Origin: Clostridiaceae bacterium
Lineage (GTDB): Bacteria; Bacillota; Clostridia; Oscillospirales; Acutalibacteraceae
Assembly: GCA_016303035.1 (NCBI GenBank)
Contig: JAEDML010000025.1
Location: 1-10,743 of the forward strand
Length of the DNA stretch: 10,743 nt
Direction of reading: 5' to 3'
The notes under the pieces are model-generated. The model was not told the origin of the DNA, did no database searches, and was given only the letters and a program-made list of their open reading frames with translations. Shown here one piece after another: positions 1 to 6,245 of the stretch (within the stretch, counting starts at the first letter, position 1; the number at the start of each line of letters is the position of its first letter). Made by a program: the position numbers and the translations under genes.

Positions 1-1319
1 TCTATACCGAAATTATTAAGATAATTTTTAACGGTATTATCGTTAGCGGTTACGGGGAATATTGCCATATCGTAGCTTTGATTTTTAAGCTCAGGAAGAA
101 GTAAATCGGATGCGGAAGCCCTTTCAATATTGATATACGCACCTAAGTTATTCTGCCAATGGCCGACAATATCGGTAACGGCGGATTTAACATTCCCGTC
201 GTCATAATAATAAAGTTTTACAGAAGACGGAAATTTTTTATCCTCAAGCCTTGCTACGGCCTTTGCAAAAAGCTGTTTGCCGCCTTCAAGGTCATAGGCT
301 GTAACACCGTATGCTTTTACCGCTTCGGGCGCGCCGTACTCTTTGGGGAACAGGGAATCGGCTGCATAATAGCCGCATTTAAGACTCTTTTCATACACAT
401 TAGAGCCGACAAGCTTTGCAAGCGAGGTACGCATTTCACCAGAGAAGCTTTGAGAAATCGTAAGCACCCAGCAAATATTTTGAAAGCTCACGGTTTTAAG
501 CCCGAAGTTTTTCGCTTCATCGGTATCGGCAGGGTCAATTAAAGCCATATCGACATTATTGTCCTTTAAAAGGCTTAACGGGGTTTCTTCGTCGCTGCAG
601 GTAAGAAAAACCGCGGCGTTTGAAGGTTTGAAGTTGCCTTCATATTCATTGCTTTTATAAAGCCTTATTCCAAAGGTATCTTTATTCCATTTTTTAAGCG
701 AATAGCTTCCGTTTGATAGGATGGTTTCCGCCGTAAGTCCGTATTTTCCGACAGATTCGTTAAAGAATTTCTCGTTGCAGGGCATAGCAACAGGCGTTGT
801 AAGTGTTTCGGTAAAATCGGGATCGTCGCTTGAAAGTGTGATTATAAGATTATGTTCGTCAACTGCGGTAACGCCGAGATTTTCACTGCCGAGCGCACCC
901 GAATGTACGCTCTCTGCATTGCTTATGCAGTAAAGTTTGGAAGCAAAGGGTGACTCGGTTTTGGGCTCTAACGCACGACGCAGTGCAAAAACAAAATCGT
1001 AAGCGGTAACAGGCTCGCCGTTGCTCCATACAGCGTCGTTTCGCAGAGTAAAAGAATAGGTTAATCCGTTTTGCTCGTAGCTTTGGGCAACTCCGCAAAC
1101 AACAGCGCCGCTTTCGTTTTTCCTTAACAGCCCTTCGTAAATATTGCGGACAATAAGCAGTTCGGAATCTGAAGAAGCGGTCTGAGGGTCGAGTGTCGAC
1201 GGCTGATTGGGAAGCTCGAAATATATATATGCTTCGCGTGAGCTTTTTTTGCAGCCGATCGTCATAAGCATAATAAACAGAGTTAAAACAAGGGAAATGA
1301 CGCGAACAAAATATCGCAT
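1..1319 (-). CDS. OppA-like oligopeptide-binding lipoprotein (SBP family 5), C-terminus off the left edge
   Basis: The reading frame is open from ATG at 1319-1317 to the left edge, at least 439 residues; the family usually has about 540, so roughly the last 100 are missing. The N-terminus has two basic residues, a hydrophobic stretch (residues 7-21) and a Cys at 23 in the context MTIGC, a slightly atypical lipobox, so it is probably lipid-anchored outside the membrane. Family 5 hallmarks follow in order: YEGLL near residue 54, LTYSFTLR, WSNGEPVTAYDFVFALRRAL and, further on, TILSNGSYSLKKWN. These match the OppA branch, which captures peptides for an ABC importer; the true ligand is not visible. 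The start is supported by AAAGGA (1334-1329) nine bases upstream and a good promoter at 1350-1378. It is transcribed divergently from the hydrogenase operon. No permease or ATPase partner is visible, since the gene runs off the window. Confidence 0.9.
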   Translation of the reverse strand, partial: MRYFVRVISLVLTLFIMLMTIGCKKSSREAYIYFELPNQPSTLDPQTASSDSELLIVRNIYEGLLRKNESGAVVCGVAQSYEQNGLTYSFTLRNDAVWSNGEPVTAYDFVFALRRALEPKTESPFASKLYCISNAESVHSGALGSENLGVTAVDEHNLIITLSSDDPDFTETLTTPVAMPCNEKFFNESVGKYGLTAETILSNGSYSLKKWNKDTFGIRLYKSNEYEGNFKPSNAAVFLTCSDEETPLSLLKDNNVDMALIDPADTDEAKNFGLKTVSFQNICWVLTISQSFSGEMRTSLAKLVGSNVYEKSLKCGYYAADSLFPKEYGAPEAVKAYGVTAYDLEGGKQLFAKAVARLEDKKFPSSVKLYYYDDGNVKSAVTDIVGHWQNNLGAYINIERASASDLLLPELKNQSYDMAIFPVTANDNTVKNYLNNFGI

Positions 1320-1349
1320 ATAACGAAGTCCTTTCTTAAATATACATAT

Positions 1350-1378
1350 ATTATAATATAACGCTTTCGTGATTTCAA
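1350..1378 (-). promoter_or_regulatory. sigma-A type promoter of the peptide-binding protein gene
   Basis: Read on the minus strand there is TTGAAA (1378-1373), a 17-base spacer, then a perfect TATAAT (1355-1350). Transcription would start near 1343, leaving a leader of about 24 bases that contains the AAAGGA ribosome site. Match and spacing are very good; function is inferred. Confidence 0.75.
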
Positions 1379-1521
1379 TACTCGCGGGTTTAAATTTAAT
1401 GTAAACAAATTCTTAAAGCTGTGAAATATTGGCTTTAACAGTAGGTTTTTCGCTGATAAATCTTTACAAAAACCAAAAGAATAATTTGTTAAAAAAATAT
1501 CGAAAAAATGCGAAAAGGGTC

Positions 1522-1550
1522 TTTTCAAAACTGAAAATATATGATATACT
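1522..1550 (+). promoter_or_regulatory. extended -10 promoter of the hydrogenase operon
   Basis: TTTTCA (1522-1527), a 17-base spacer and TATACT (1545-1550), with TG at 1542-1543 giving an extended -10 element. The start point would be near 1557, giving a leader of about 72 bases before the hydC ATG. It is the best promoter-like sequence upstream of the ten-gene run. Confidence 0.7.
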
Positions 1551-1565
1551 ACATAGGTATATGTA
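1550..1565. promoter_or_regulatory. possible operator: perfect short palindrome at the start site
   Basis: TACATA, a 4-base gap (GGTA), then TATGTA, a perfect 6-bp inverted repeat. It begins on the last base of the -10 box and covers the predicted start point, where a bound repressor would block transcription. It does not resemble a regulator site I can name, and so short a palindrome in AT-rich DNA may be chance. Confidence 0.25.
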
Positions 1566-1585
1566 TGCTGTGCATAATTATTATT

Positions 1586-1605
1586 TTGTGAACTCATACT
1601 TACAA
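1586..1605. promoter_or_regulatory. weak Rex-like site in the hydrogenase operon leader
   Basis: TTGTGAA (1586-1592) exactly matches one half of the NADH-sensing repressor Rex consensus, TTGTGAA-N4-TTCACAA. The facing half, CTTACAA (1599-1605), matches 5 of 7 positions, and the gap is 6 rather than 4, so this is imperfect. Rex is an established regulator of fermentative hydrogenase operons in Clostridia and Thermotoga, which makes the location, between promoter and first gene, plausible. Confidence 0.25.
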
Positions 1606-1628
1606 TTTTTTATAGGAGGATTCGGTCC

Positions 1629-2126
1629 ATGCTAAAAAAAATCAGTAAAATCCCCTTTAAGGGAACTGCTGAGCAGGAAAAGCGATTGAAGGAAATCATT
1701 GCCGAAAACTGTCATGATAAGAGCCAGCTTATGTCCGTTATGCAGCAGGCACAGGATGTTTACGGCTACCTGCCTATGGAAGTACAGGAAATGATAGCCG
1801 AGGGAATGGATGTACCGCTTGAAAAGGTATACGGCGTTTCCACATTTTACGCTCAGTTTTCTCTTTCGCCTAAGGGTGAGTACAACATTTCGGTATGCTT
1901 AGGTACCGCATGCTATGTTAAGGGATCAGGCGATATTTTCGATAAGATAAGCGAAAAGCTCGGTATCGGCGCGGATGAATGCACCGAGGACGGCAAGTTT
2001 TCACTTACTGCATGCCGCTGCATAGGCGCCTGCGGTCTTGCCCCGGTTCTTACCGTTAACGACGAGGTTTACGGCCGTCTTACCGTAGATGATGTTGACG
2101 GTATTCTGGAAAAATATATGAAATAA
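1629..2126 (+). CDS. hydC: NuoE-like [2Fe-2S] subunit of the NAD(P)-linked [FeFe]-hydrogenase (HydC/HndA)
   Basis: At 165 residues it has the usual length for a NuoE/HydC/HndA subunit. It has the expected layout: a helical N-terminal half (to about residue 80, with QQAQDVYGYLPMEVQ and YGVSTFYAQF) and a thioredoxin-like C-terminal domain. The [2Fe-2S] ligands are all present as C90-x4-C95 and C131-x3-C135. In this family the subunit docks on the NuoF-like flavoprotein in the cytoplasm and its cluster takes part in electron traffic around the FMN. The start has an excellent AGGAGGA (1614-1620) eight bases upstream. It is the first gene of the operon and is separated from its expected partner, hydB, by the signalling block at 2156-5833. 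The enzyme assignment is firm; bifurcation is inferred from the company it keeps. Confidence 0.95.
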   Translation: MLKKISKIPFKGTAEQEKRLKEIIAENCHDKSQLMSVMQQAQDVYGYLPMEVQEMIAEGMDVPLEKVYGVSTFYAQFSLSPKGEYNISVCLGTACYVKGSGDIFDKISEKLGIGADECTEDGKFSLTACRCIGACGLAPVLTVNDEVYGRLTVDDVDGILEKYMK

Positions 2127-2155
2127 TTTATTTTGCCGAAAAGGAAAACAGCCGT

Positions 2156-2512
2156 ATGAAAATCAGTATGATTAAGGATTTACTCGGCGCCGATGTAATC
2201 TGCGGTGAGGATTTACTTTCCCGTCACGTTTATTCTGCCTGCGGAAGCGATATGATGAGTGATGTTCTTGCTTATGTTAAGGACCAGGCAGTGCTTCTCA
2301 CAGGTCTTGTTAATTCCCAGGTTATCCGCACAGCCGAAATGATGGATATGATATGCATAGTATTCGTCCGTTCCAAGATGCCTACGCCCGAAATGATTGA
2401 ACTTGCAAAGGAAAGCGAAATTATTCTTCTGGCTACCGATAAACGCATGTATGAGGCCTGCGGTATTCTTTACAGCAACGGTCTTGTAGGAAACAGGGCT
2501 AAAAATGTCTGA
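2156..2512 (+). CDS. DRTGG-domain-like small protein (first of two)
   Basis: A 118-residue soluble protein with alternating alpha/beta character. It resembles the stand-alone DRTGG-domain proteins of hydrogenase operons: an N-terminal ICGEDLLSRHVYSACGSD region, a core with VLLTG (residues 46-50), ICIVF, and a C-terminal EIILLATDKRMYEACGILY segment. The literal DRTGG string is absent and no catalytic residues are evident. DRTGG domains also occur next to CBS domains and in phosphotransacetylase-like proteins, where they are thought to have regulatory or ligand-binding roles. AAGGAAA (2141-2147) precedes the start by eight bases, and the 3' end overlaps the next gene by 8 bp, implying coupled translation. 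It is related to the protein at 4229-4555. Family assignment is likely; molecular function is unknown. Confidence 0.8.
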   Translation: MKISMIKDLLGADVICGEDLLSRHVYSACGSDMMSDVLAYVKDQAVLLTGLVNSQVIRTAEMMDMICIVFVRSKMPTPEMIELAKESEIILLATDKRMYEACGILYSNGLVGNRAKNV

Positions 2513-2933
2513 GGCACTTACATTTCATTTCGATGTTGACGGTTCTGATTTTACCTCTGCGGGGCAAGCCTCCGTTCAGGTAAAAAAGAATCTGCGGCAG
2601 CTGGGACTTTCTCCGGAAATAATAAGACGGGTTTCCATAGCAATGTACGAGGGCGAAATTAACATGGTTATTCACGCCGGCGGCGGAACTGCCGATGTTA
2701 CCGTGACTGAGGACCGCATAATTATAAAACTGCACGACAACGGCCCCGGAATTAAAGATATTTCCCAGGCTATGCAGGAGGGCTTTTCCACAGCGCCCGA
2801 TAATATCCGTTCGCTCGGTTTCGGCGCGGGAATGGGACTTCCCAATATGAAGCGGTATTCCGATTATATGGATATTAAATCAGAGGTCGGCGTAGGTACT
2901 GATATAACCATGGAGGTTAATATTATAGACTAA
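2505..2933 (+). CDS. RsbW/SpoIIAB-like GHKL ATPase (anti-sigma-factor type kinase)
   Basis: This 142-residue protein is a complete, stand-alone HATPase_c fold. Visible motifs are the N-box with E49-x3-N53 in YEGEINMVIHA, the G1 box DNGPGI (78-83), a flexible lid, the G2 box GFGAGMGLPNM (105-115) and a closing GVGTD (128-132). E-x3-N is the pattern of anti-sigma serine kinases, where the Glu acts as catalytic base, so it may phosphorylate a partner or bind a regulatory protein. No HisKA/DHp, sensor or receiver domain is attached. The start at 2505 lies inside the last codons of the preceding gene, with AGGG (2495-2498) six bases upstream. The HydS gene follows after 22 bp, suggesting it transmits a signal from HydS. 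Its protein target is not visible here. Confidence 0.88.
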   Translation: MSEALTFHFDVDGSDFTSAGQASVQVKKNLRQLGLSPEIIRRVSIAMYEGEINMVIHAGGGTADVTVTEDRIIIKLHDNGPGIKDISQAMQEGFSTAPDNIRSLGFGAGMGLPNMKRYSDYMDIKSEVGVGTDITMEVNIID

Positions 2934-2955
2934 ATATTCCGGCAGGTAAAATGTT

Positions 2956-4242
2956 ATGAATACATATGAACATTCCGTTTATTTAGACGTTCAAAAATGC
3001 AACGGCTGTACGACCTGTCTGCGCCATTGCCCGACAGAGGCGATACGGATTCGTGACAATCACGCCCATATTGACCAGGAGCGCTGTATAGATTGCGGCG
3101 AGTGTATTCGTATTTGCCCCAACAAAGCCAAAAAGGCGGTTTGCGGTAAGCTTGACGCTATGAAGCGCTTTAAGTGGAAAATTGCACTTCCGGCGCCGAC
3201 TCTTTACGGTCAGTTTGATAATCTTGACGATGTTGATTATGTACTGAACGGACTTTTAAAGCTCGGCTTTGACGATGTTTTTGAGGTTTCCGCCGCGGCA
3301 GAGTTGGTTTCGGCATATACGCGGCTTTATCTTAAAACCGACGGCGTTAAAAAACCGGCTATAAGCTCTGCGTGTCCCGTAATTTTACGGCTTATAGGTT
3401 TGCGTTTTCCGTCGCTTACCGACAATATTATACATATGCTGCCTCCAATGGAGGTCGCCGCAAGGCTCGCAAGAGACAAGGCTAAGAAAGAACATCCCGA
3501 ACTCTCTGAAGATGAAATAGGTGTCTGCTTTATTTCTCCGTGTCCTGCCAAAGTCAGCTATGTTAAGAACGGCTTTGCCGGTTACAAAAGTCTTGTAGAC
3601 TCCGTTATTTCAATAAGCGATATTTATTTTATGCTTATAGGTGAAATGAAGCACAGCGATAATATTTCCGCTCTGTCAAATTCGGGTATGATAGGCATCG
3701 GCTGGGCGACAACAGGCGGCGAAGCCACCGCGCTTTTTAATGACAATTATCTTGCCGCGGACGGTATTGATAATGTTATACGGGTACTTGACCAGATCGA
3801 AAACGGAAATATTCCGCAGCTTGAATTTATTGAGCTTAACGCCTGTACGGGCGGATGTGTCGGCGGTGTTATGACGGTTGAAAATCCGTTTGTCGCCAAG
3901 GCGCGTCTGCAAAGCCTGAGACGGTACTTGCCTGTATCGCAGAACGGCGTTTCATCCGACGGCGGAAATTATATTCCCGAAAGTTATTTTTTCAATGAAT
4001 TTCCTACATATCATCCCATCTCAAGACTCAGCGACAGTATGGCGGAGTCCATGCGTATGATGGCCGACATACAAAGACTGAAAGACACACTTCCGGGTAT
4101 TGACTGCGGCTCATGCGGAGCGCCTAATTGCCGCGCTTTTGCAGAGGATGTTATAAAGCATACCGCTAAAATTGAGGATTGTCTGATTATGAGCCGATAT
4201 AAGAACAGCGACGGTGCAGGTGATAACGATGACGGTAAATGA
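2956..4242 (+). CDS. hydS: putative sensory [FeFe]-hydrogenase-like protein (HydS, group C/D type)
   Basis: 428 residues in three parts: an N-terminal 2[4Fe-4S] ferredoxin domain (C15, C18, C21, C25; C44, C47, C50, C54), an [FeFe]-hydrogenase H-domain (about 75-325), and a C-terminal four-Cys Fe-S motif (C384, C387, C392, C409; CGSCGAPNC type). The four H-cluster ligands are recognisable: C140 (SSACP), C196 (SPCPAK), C297 and C301 (ACTGGC). The pocket differs from catalytic enzymes: Ala139 replaces the proton-relay Cys, MPC is SPC, and ExMxC is ELNAC. These fit the sensory HydS class, which has low activity and is thought to detect H2 or redox state. Unlike HydS proteins carrying PAS or kinase domains, this one has no output domain, so its signal must pass to neighbours. 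The start has AGG about nine bases upstream; the end overlaps the next gene. Sensing is inferred from family and context. Confidence 0.88.
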   Translation: MNTYEHSVYLDVQKCNGCTTCLRHCPTEAIRIRDNHAHIDQERCIDCGECIRICPNKAKKAVCGKLDAMKRFKWKIALPAPTLYGQFDNLDDVDYVLNGLLKLGFDDVFEVSAAAELVSAYTRLYLKTDGVKKPAISSACPVILRLIGLRFPSLTDNIIHMLPPMEVAARLARDKAKKEHPELSEDEIGVCFISPCPAKVSYVKNGFAGYKSLVDSVISISDIYFMLIGEMKHSDNISALSNSGMIGIGWATTGGEATALFNDNYLAADGIDNVIRVLDQIENGNIPQLEFIELNACTGGCVGGVMTVENPFVAKARLQSLRRYLPVSQNGVSSDGGNYIPESYFFNEFPTYHPISRLSDSMAESMRMMADIQRLKDTLPGIDCGSCGAPNCRAFAEDVIKHTAKIEDCLIMSRYKNSDGAGDNDDGK

Positions 4243-4555
4243 GCTTGCGGCGAATGAAAATTTCAGCGCATTATCTCTTCCTTGCGGCGACCGCGCTATT
4301 GAGGGCGTTTATTGCGGTGATCTGCTTAGCTGGGTTATGGGCAGGGCTTCCGCAGGAGATGCTTGGATAACCATTATGTCCAACATAAATGTTCTTGCAG
4401 TGGCGTCCCTTGCCGATACTGCCTGCGTTATACTTGCCGAGGGAGTTACTCTTGATAAAGACGCGGCTTCCGCGGCCGAGGAAAAGGGTATTAACGTACT
4501 TTCTTCAAGAAAGAACGCCTATGAGCTGTGCGTGCTGCTGCACGGTTTGTTATGA
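4229..4555 (+). CDS. DRTGG-like small protein (second of two)
   Basis: 108 residues from ATG 4229, chosen over a GTG at 4214 because AGGTG (4218-4222) sits six bases upstream of the ATG. The start lies inside the last codons of hydS, giving a 14-bp overlap. It resembles the protein at 2156-2512: both share a vertebrate-like spacing of short motifs only in the sense of order, namely CGD/CGED, VY, a central hydrophobic strand (ITIMSNINVLAVA against VLLTGLVNSQVIR), CVILAEG against CIVFVRS, and a C-terminal INVLSSRKNAYELCVLLHGL against IILLATDKRMYEACGILYSN. No transmembrane segment or catalytic motif is visible. It is probably a diverged paralogue acting with the first copy, perhaps as a heterodimer. 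The stop overlaps the following ATG in an ATGA arrangement. Family membership is inferred by eye; function unknown. Confidence 0.75.
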   Translation: MTVNELAANENFSALSLPCGDRAIEGVYCGDLLSWVMGRASAGDAWITIMSNINVLAVASLADTACVILAEGVTLDKDAASAAEEKGINVLSSRKNAYELCVLLHGLL

Positions 4556-5277
4556 ACAGATATTATTACGACCTTCACATACATTCCTGTCTTTCCCCGT
4601 GCGGCGATAACGATTCAACGCCCAACAATATTGCAGGAATGGGGGAGCTTAACGGTCTTAATATAATGGCGCTGACCGACCATAACAGTTGTAAGAACTG
4701 TCCTGCTTTTTTTAAGGCGGCTAAACGCCGCGGTATCATTCCGGTTGCCGGTATGGAGCTTACAACAGCCGAGGATATTCACGTTGTATGTCTTTTTGAA
4801 ACCCTTGAGGGCGCTATGGCGTTTGATGAGGAAATTGAAAAAAGACGCATTAAAATAATTAACCGTACCGATATTTTCGGTGACCAGCTGATTCTTGATG
4901 AAAACGATGAAATTGCGGGGGTTGAAGAATTTCTTTTACCAAATGCAACAACGGTTTCGCTTGAGGAGGCTCCGGTTATAGCAGAACGATTCGGCGGAAT
5001 ATGCTATCCGGCGCATATTGACCGCGAAGCAAACGGTATAATCGCGGTTTTAGGTGCGTTTCCGCCCAGTCCGAAATTCAGGGTTGCCGAACTTCGGGAC
5101 AGAGAAAAGGAATCGGAATTTCTTGAGAAGACCTATCTTTTAAGCGAACAGTTGGTTTTCAGCTCCGACGCGCATTATTTATGGGATATAAACGAAAAGG
5201 AATCTTACTTTTTGCTTGACGATGAGCCGTATAGCGGCGAGCTTGTCAGAAAAAGGCTTTTTGAAAGGCTTAGGTAA
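4552..5277 (+). CDS. PHP-domain metal-dependent phosphoesterase-like protein
   Basis: 241 residues from ATG 4552, which overlaps the previous stop as ATGA; an upstream in-frame ATG at 4528 lies within the previous gene and is less likely. PHP metal-site motifs appear in order: DLHIHS (D7, H9, H11), LTDHNS (D43, H44), GMELTT (E69), H77, YPAHID (H155) and SSDAHYL (D206, H208). PHP proteins bind two or three metals and mostly hydrolyse phosphoesters, for example in PolX, histidinol phosphatase and small-molecule phosphatases, so a nucleotide or phosphoprotein phosphatase role is possible. Four cysteines lie next to the active-site motifs (C13, C17, C47, C50), spaced CxxxC and CxxC, which hints at redox or extra metal binding. 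It is embedded in the HydS block and coupled to its neighbours. Substrate unknown. Confidence 0.88.
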   Translation: MNRYYYDLHIHSCLSPCGDNDSTPNNIAGMGELNGLNIMALTDHNSCKNCPAFFKAAKRRGIIPVAGMELTTAEDIHVVCLFETLEGAMAFDEEIEKRRIKIINRTDIFGDQLILDENDEIAGVEEFLLPNATTVSLEEAPVIAERFGGICYPAHIDREANGIIAVLGAFPPSPKFRVAELRDREKESEFLEKTYLLSEQLVFSSDAHYLWDINEKESYFLLDDEPYSGELVRKRLFERLR

Positions 5278-5281
5278 CGCT

Positions 5282-5833
5282 ATGAAAGAATTATCGCTTA
5301 ATATTCTTGATATTGCCGAAAATTCCTTTAAAGCCAAAGCCACGCTTACCGAAATTATCATTGAAGAAAACAGCGAAACGCTTACGCTGATAATCAAGGA
5401 TAACGGCTGCGGTATGACAGGGGAGGTTTTAAACAGCGTTACAAATCCCTTTTTTACAACCAGAACCACAAGAAAAGTGGGAATGGGAATACCGCTTTTA
5501 AAGTCAGAAGCCGAGATGACCGGCGGCAGCTTTGAAATTTCTTCGCAGAGCGAAATTGAGTTCAAGGATACGCACGGCACCGCGGTGAAGGCGGTTTTTA
5601 ACAAGAAACATATTGATTACACACCGCTCGGCGATGTTGTTTTAAGCATAGTTACCTTAGTTCAGGGACATCCTGACTCCGATATTTTATTTAATCACAC
5701 TATCGGAAACAAAACGGTTGTGCTTGATACACGCGAAATACGCCGCGTGCTTGAGGATGTTCCGCTGAACAGCTTCGAGGTAATCAAATGGATAGAGGAA
5801 TATTTGCTTGAGCAATATTCCGAAACAAATTAA
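5282..5833 (+). CDS. second GHKL ATPase (histidine-kinase-like ATP-binding protein)
   Basis: 183 residues from ATG 5282, with AGG (5272-5274) seven bases upstream and a 4-bp gap after the PHP stop; an in-frame ATG at 5216 would lie deep in the PHP gene. Residues 1-108 form a HATPase_c domain: N-box with N14 (LNILDIAENSFKA), G1 box DNGCGM (40-45), a lid with NPFFTTR (55-61), G2 box GMGIP (67-71) and HGT (98-100). The lid resembles bacterial histidine kinases more than RsbW. No phosphoacceptor His (DHp) domain precedes it. A C-terminal extension (about 110-183) is not recognised and may mediate binding to a partner. It ends the signalling block, 24 bp before the ferredoxin gene. Binding of ATP is well supported; kinase activity and target are inferred. 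Confidence 0.85.
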   Translation: MKELSLNILDIAENSFKAKATLTEIIIEENSETLTLIIKDNGCGMTGEVLNSVTNPFFTTRTTRKVGMGIPLLKSEAEMTGGSFEISSQSEIEFKDTHGTAVKAVFNKKHIDYTPLGDVVLSIVTLVQGHPDSDILFNHTIGNKTVVLDTREIRRVLEDVPLNSFEVIKWIEEYLLEQYSETN

Positions 5834-5857
5834 ATATTTTAGGAAAGGAAGATAAAT

Positions 5858-6229
5858 ATGAAGTCATTAGCTGAATTACAGGCAATTAAGGACAGAATGA
5901 AGGACAAGGTTATCCTCCGCGAGGGCTCTGAAGAAATCAGGGTCGTTGTAGGAATGGCAACCTGCGGCATTGCCGCCGGCGCGCGTCCCGTGCTTAATAC
6001 GCTTGTTGAGGAGGTCAATAACGAAGGGCTTACGGGCAAGGTTACGGTTTCACAGACAGGCTGTATCGGTATTTGTCAGTTTGAGCCGGTTGTTGAGGTT
6101 TTTGAACCCGGCAAGGAAAAGGTTACATATGTTAAGATGGACGCCGATAAGGCTAAGCGTGTTGTTAAAGAGCACCTTGCAGGCGGTAAGGTTGTAGCTG
6201 AATATACAATAGCTGCCTATAAGGAGTAA
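5858..6229 (+). CDS. thioredoxin-like (2Fe-2S) ferredoxin-family protein, HndB-like
   Basis: 123 residues: a helical N-terminus (about 1-22), then a thioredoxin-like ferredoxin domain. The second ligand pair is clear, C69-x3-C73 in QTGCIGICQFEP. In the first, C36 is present but the position expected for its partner, five residues on, is Gly41 (CGIAAG), leaving three cysteines in all. The gene order with HndC- and HndD-like genes matches HndB of the HndABCD hydrogenase of Desulfovibrio fructosovorans, so this is probably a small accessory or electron-transfer subunit. GGAAAGGA just upstream of ATG 5858 is a good ribosome site, and the hydB gene follows after 16 bp. Whether the cluster is bound with a non-Cys ligand, or shared across a dimer, cannot be told. 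Confidence 0.85.
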   Translation: MKSLAELQAIKDRMKDKVILREGSEEIRVVVGMATCGIAAGARPVLNTLVEEVNNEGLTGKVTVSQTGCIGICQFEPVVEVFEPGKEKVTYVKMDADKAKRVVKEHLAGGKVVAEYTIAAYKE

Positions 6230-6245
6230 TTTGGAGGTATAATTT

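Larger units (their letters stand above)
1320..1628. other. divergent AT-rich control region
   Basis: These 309 bases separate the leftward lipoprotein gene from the rightward hydrogenase operon. They contain the two promoters listed separately, about 200 bases apart, a short palindrome at the rightward start site, a Rex-like half-site in the leader and an imperfect inverted repeat at 1419-1441 (CTGTGAAA, 7-base gap, TTTAACAG). Small open frames crossing the region have no ribosome site or family signature and overlap the promoters, so I see no gene here. Confidence 0.7.

Noticed and set aside
159..1098. Open frames on both strands across the peptide-binding protein gene (159-542 +, 721-933 +, 883-1098 -)
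   Set aside because: They overlap a long frame with clear OppA-like motifs, lack ribosome sites and show no family signature.
1419..1441. Inverted repeat CTGTGAAA / TTTAACAG as a regulator site
   Set aside because: One mismatch and a 7-base gap that fits no regulator I can name; noted only within the control region entry.
1486..1503. Rex-like TTGTTAA upstream of the -35 box
   Set aside because: Only the first half matches; the second half agrees at 4 of 7 positions, which chance explains in AT-rich DNA.
1283..1635. Open frames 1283-1597 (-) and 1429-1635 (+) across the divergent control region
   Set aside because: They span both promoters, are AT-rich and low in complexity, lack good ribosome sites and run into the neighbouring genes.
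5179..5604. 141-aa minus-strand frame over the PHP and second ATPase genes
   Set aside because: Antisense to two well-supported coding regions; no recognisable motifs.
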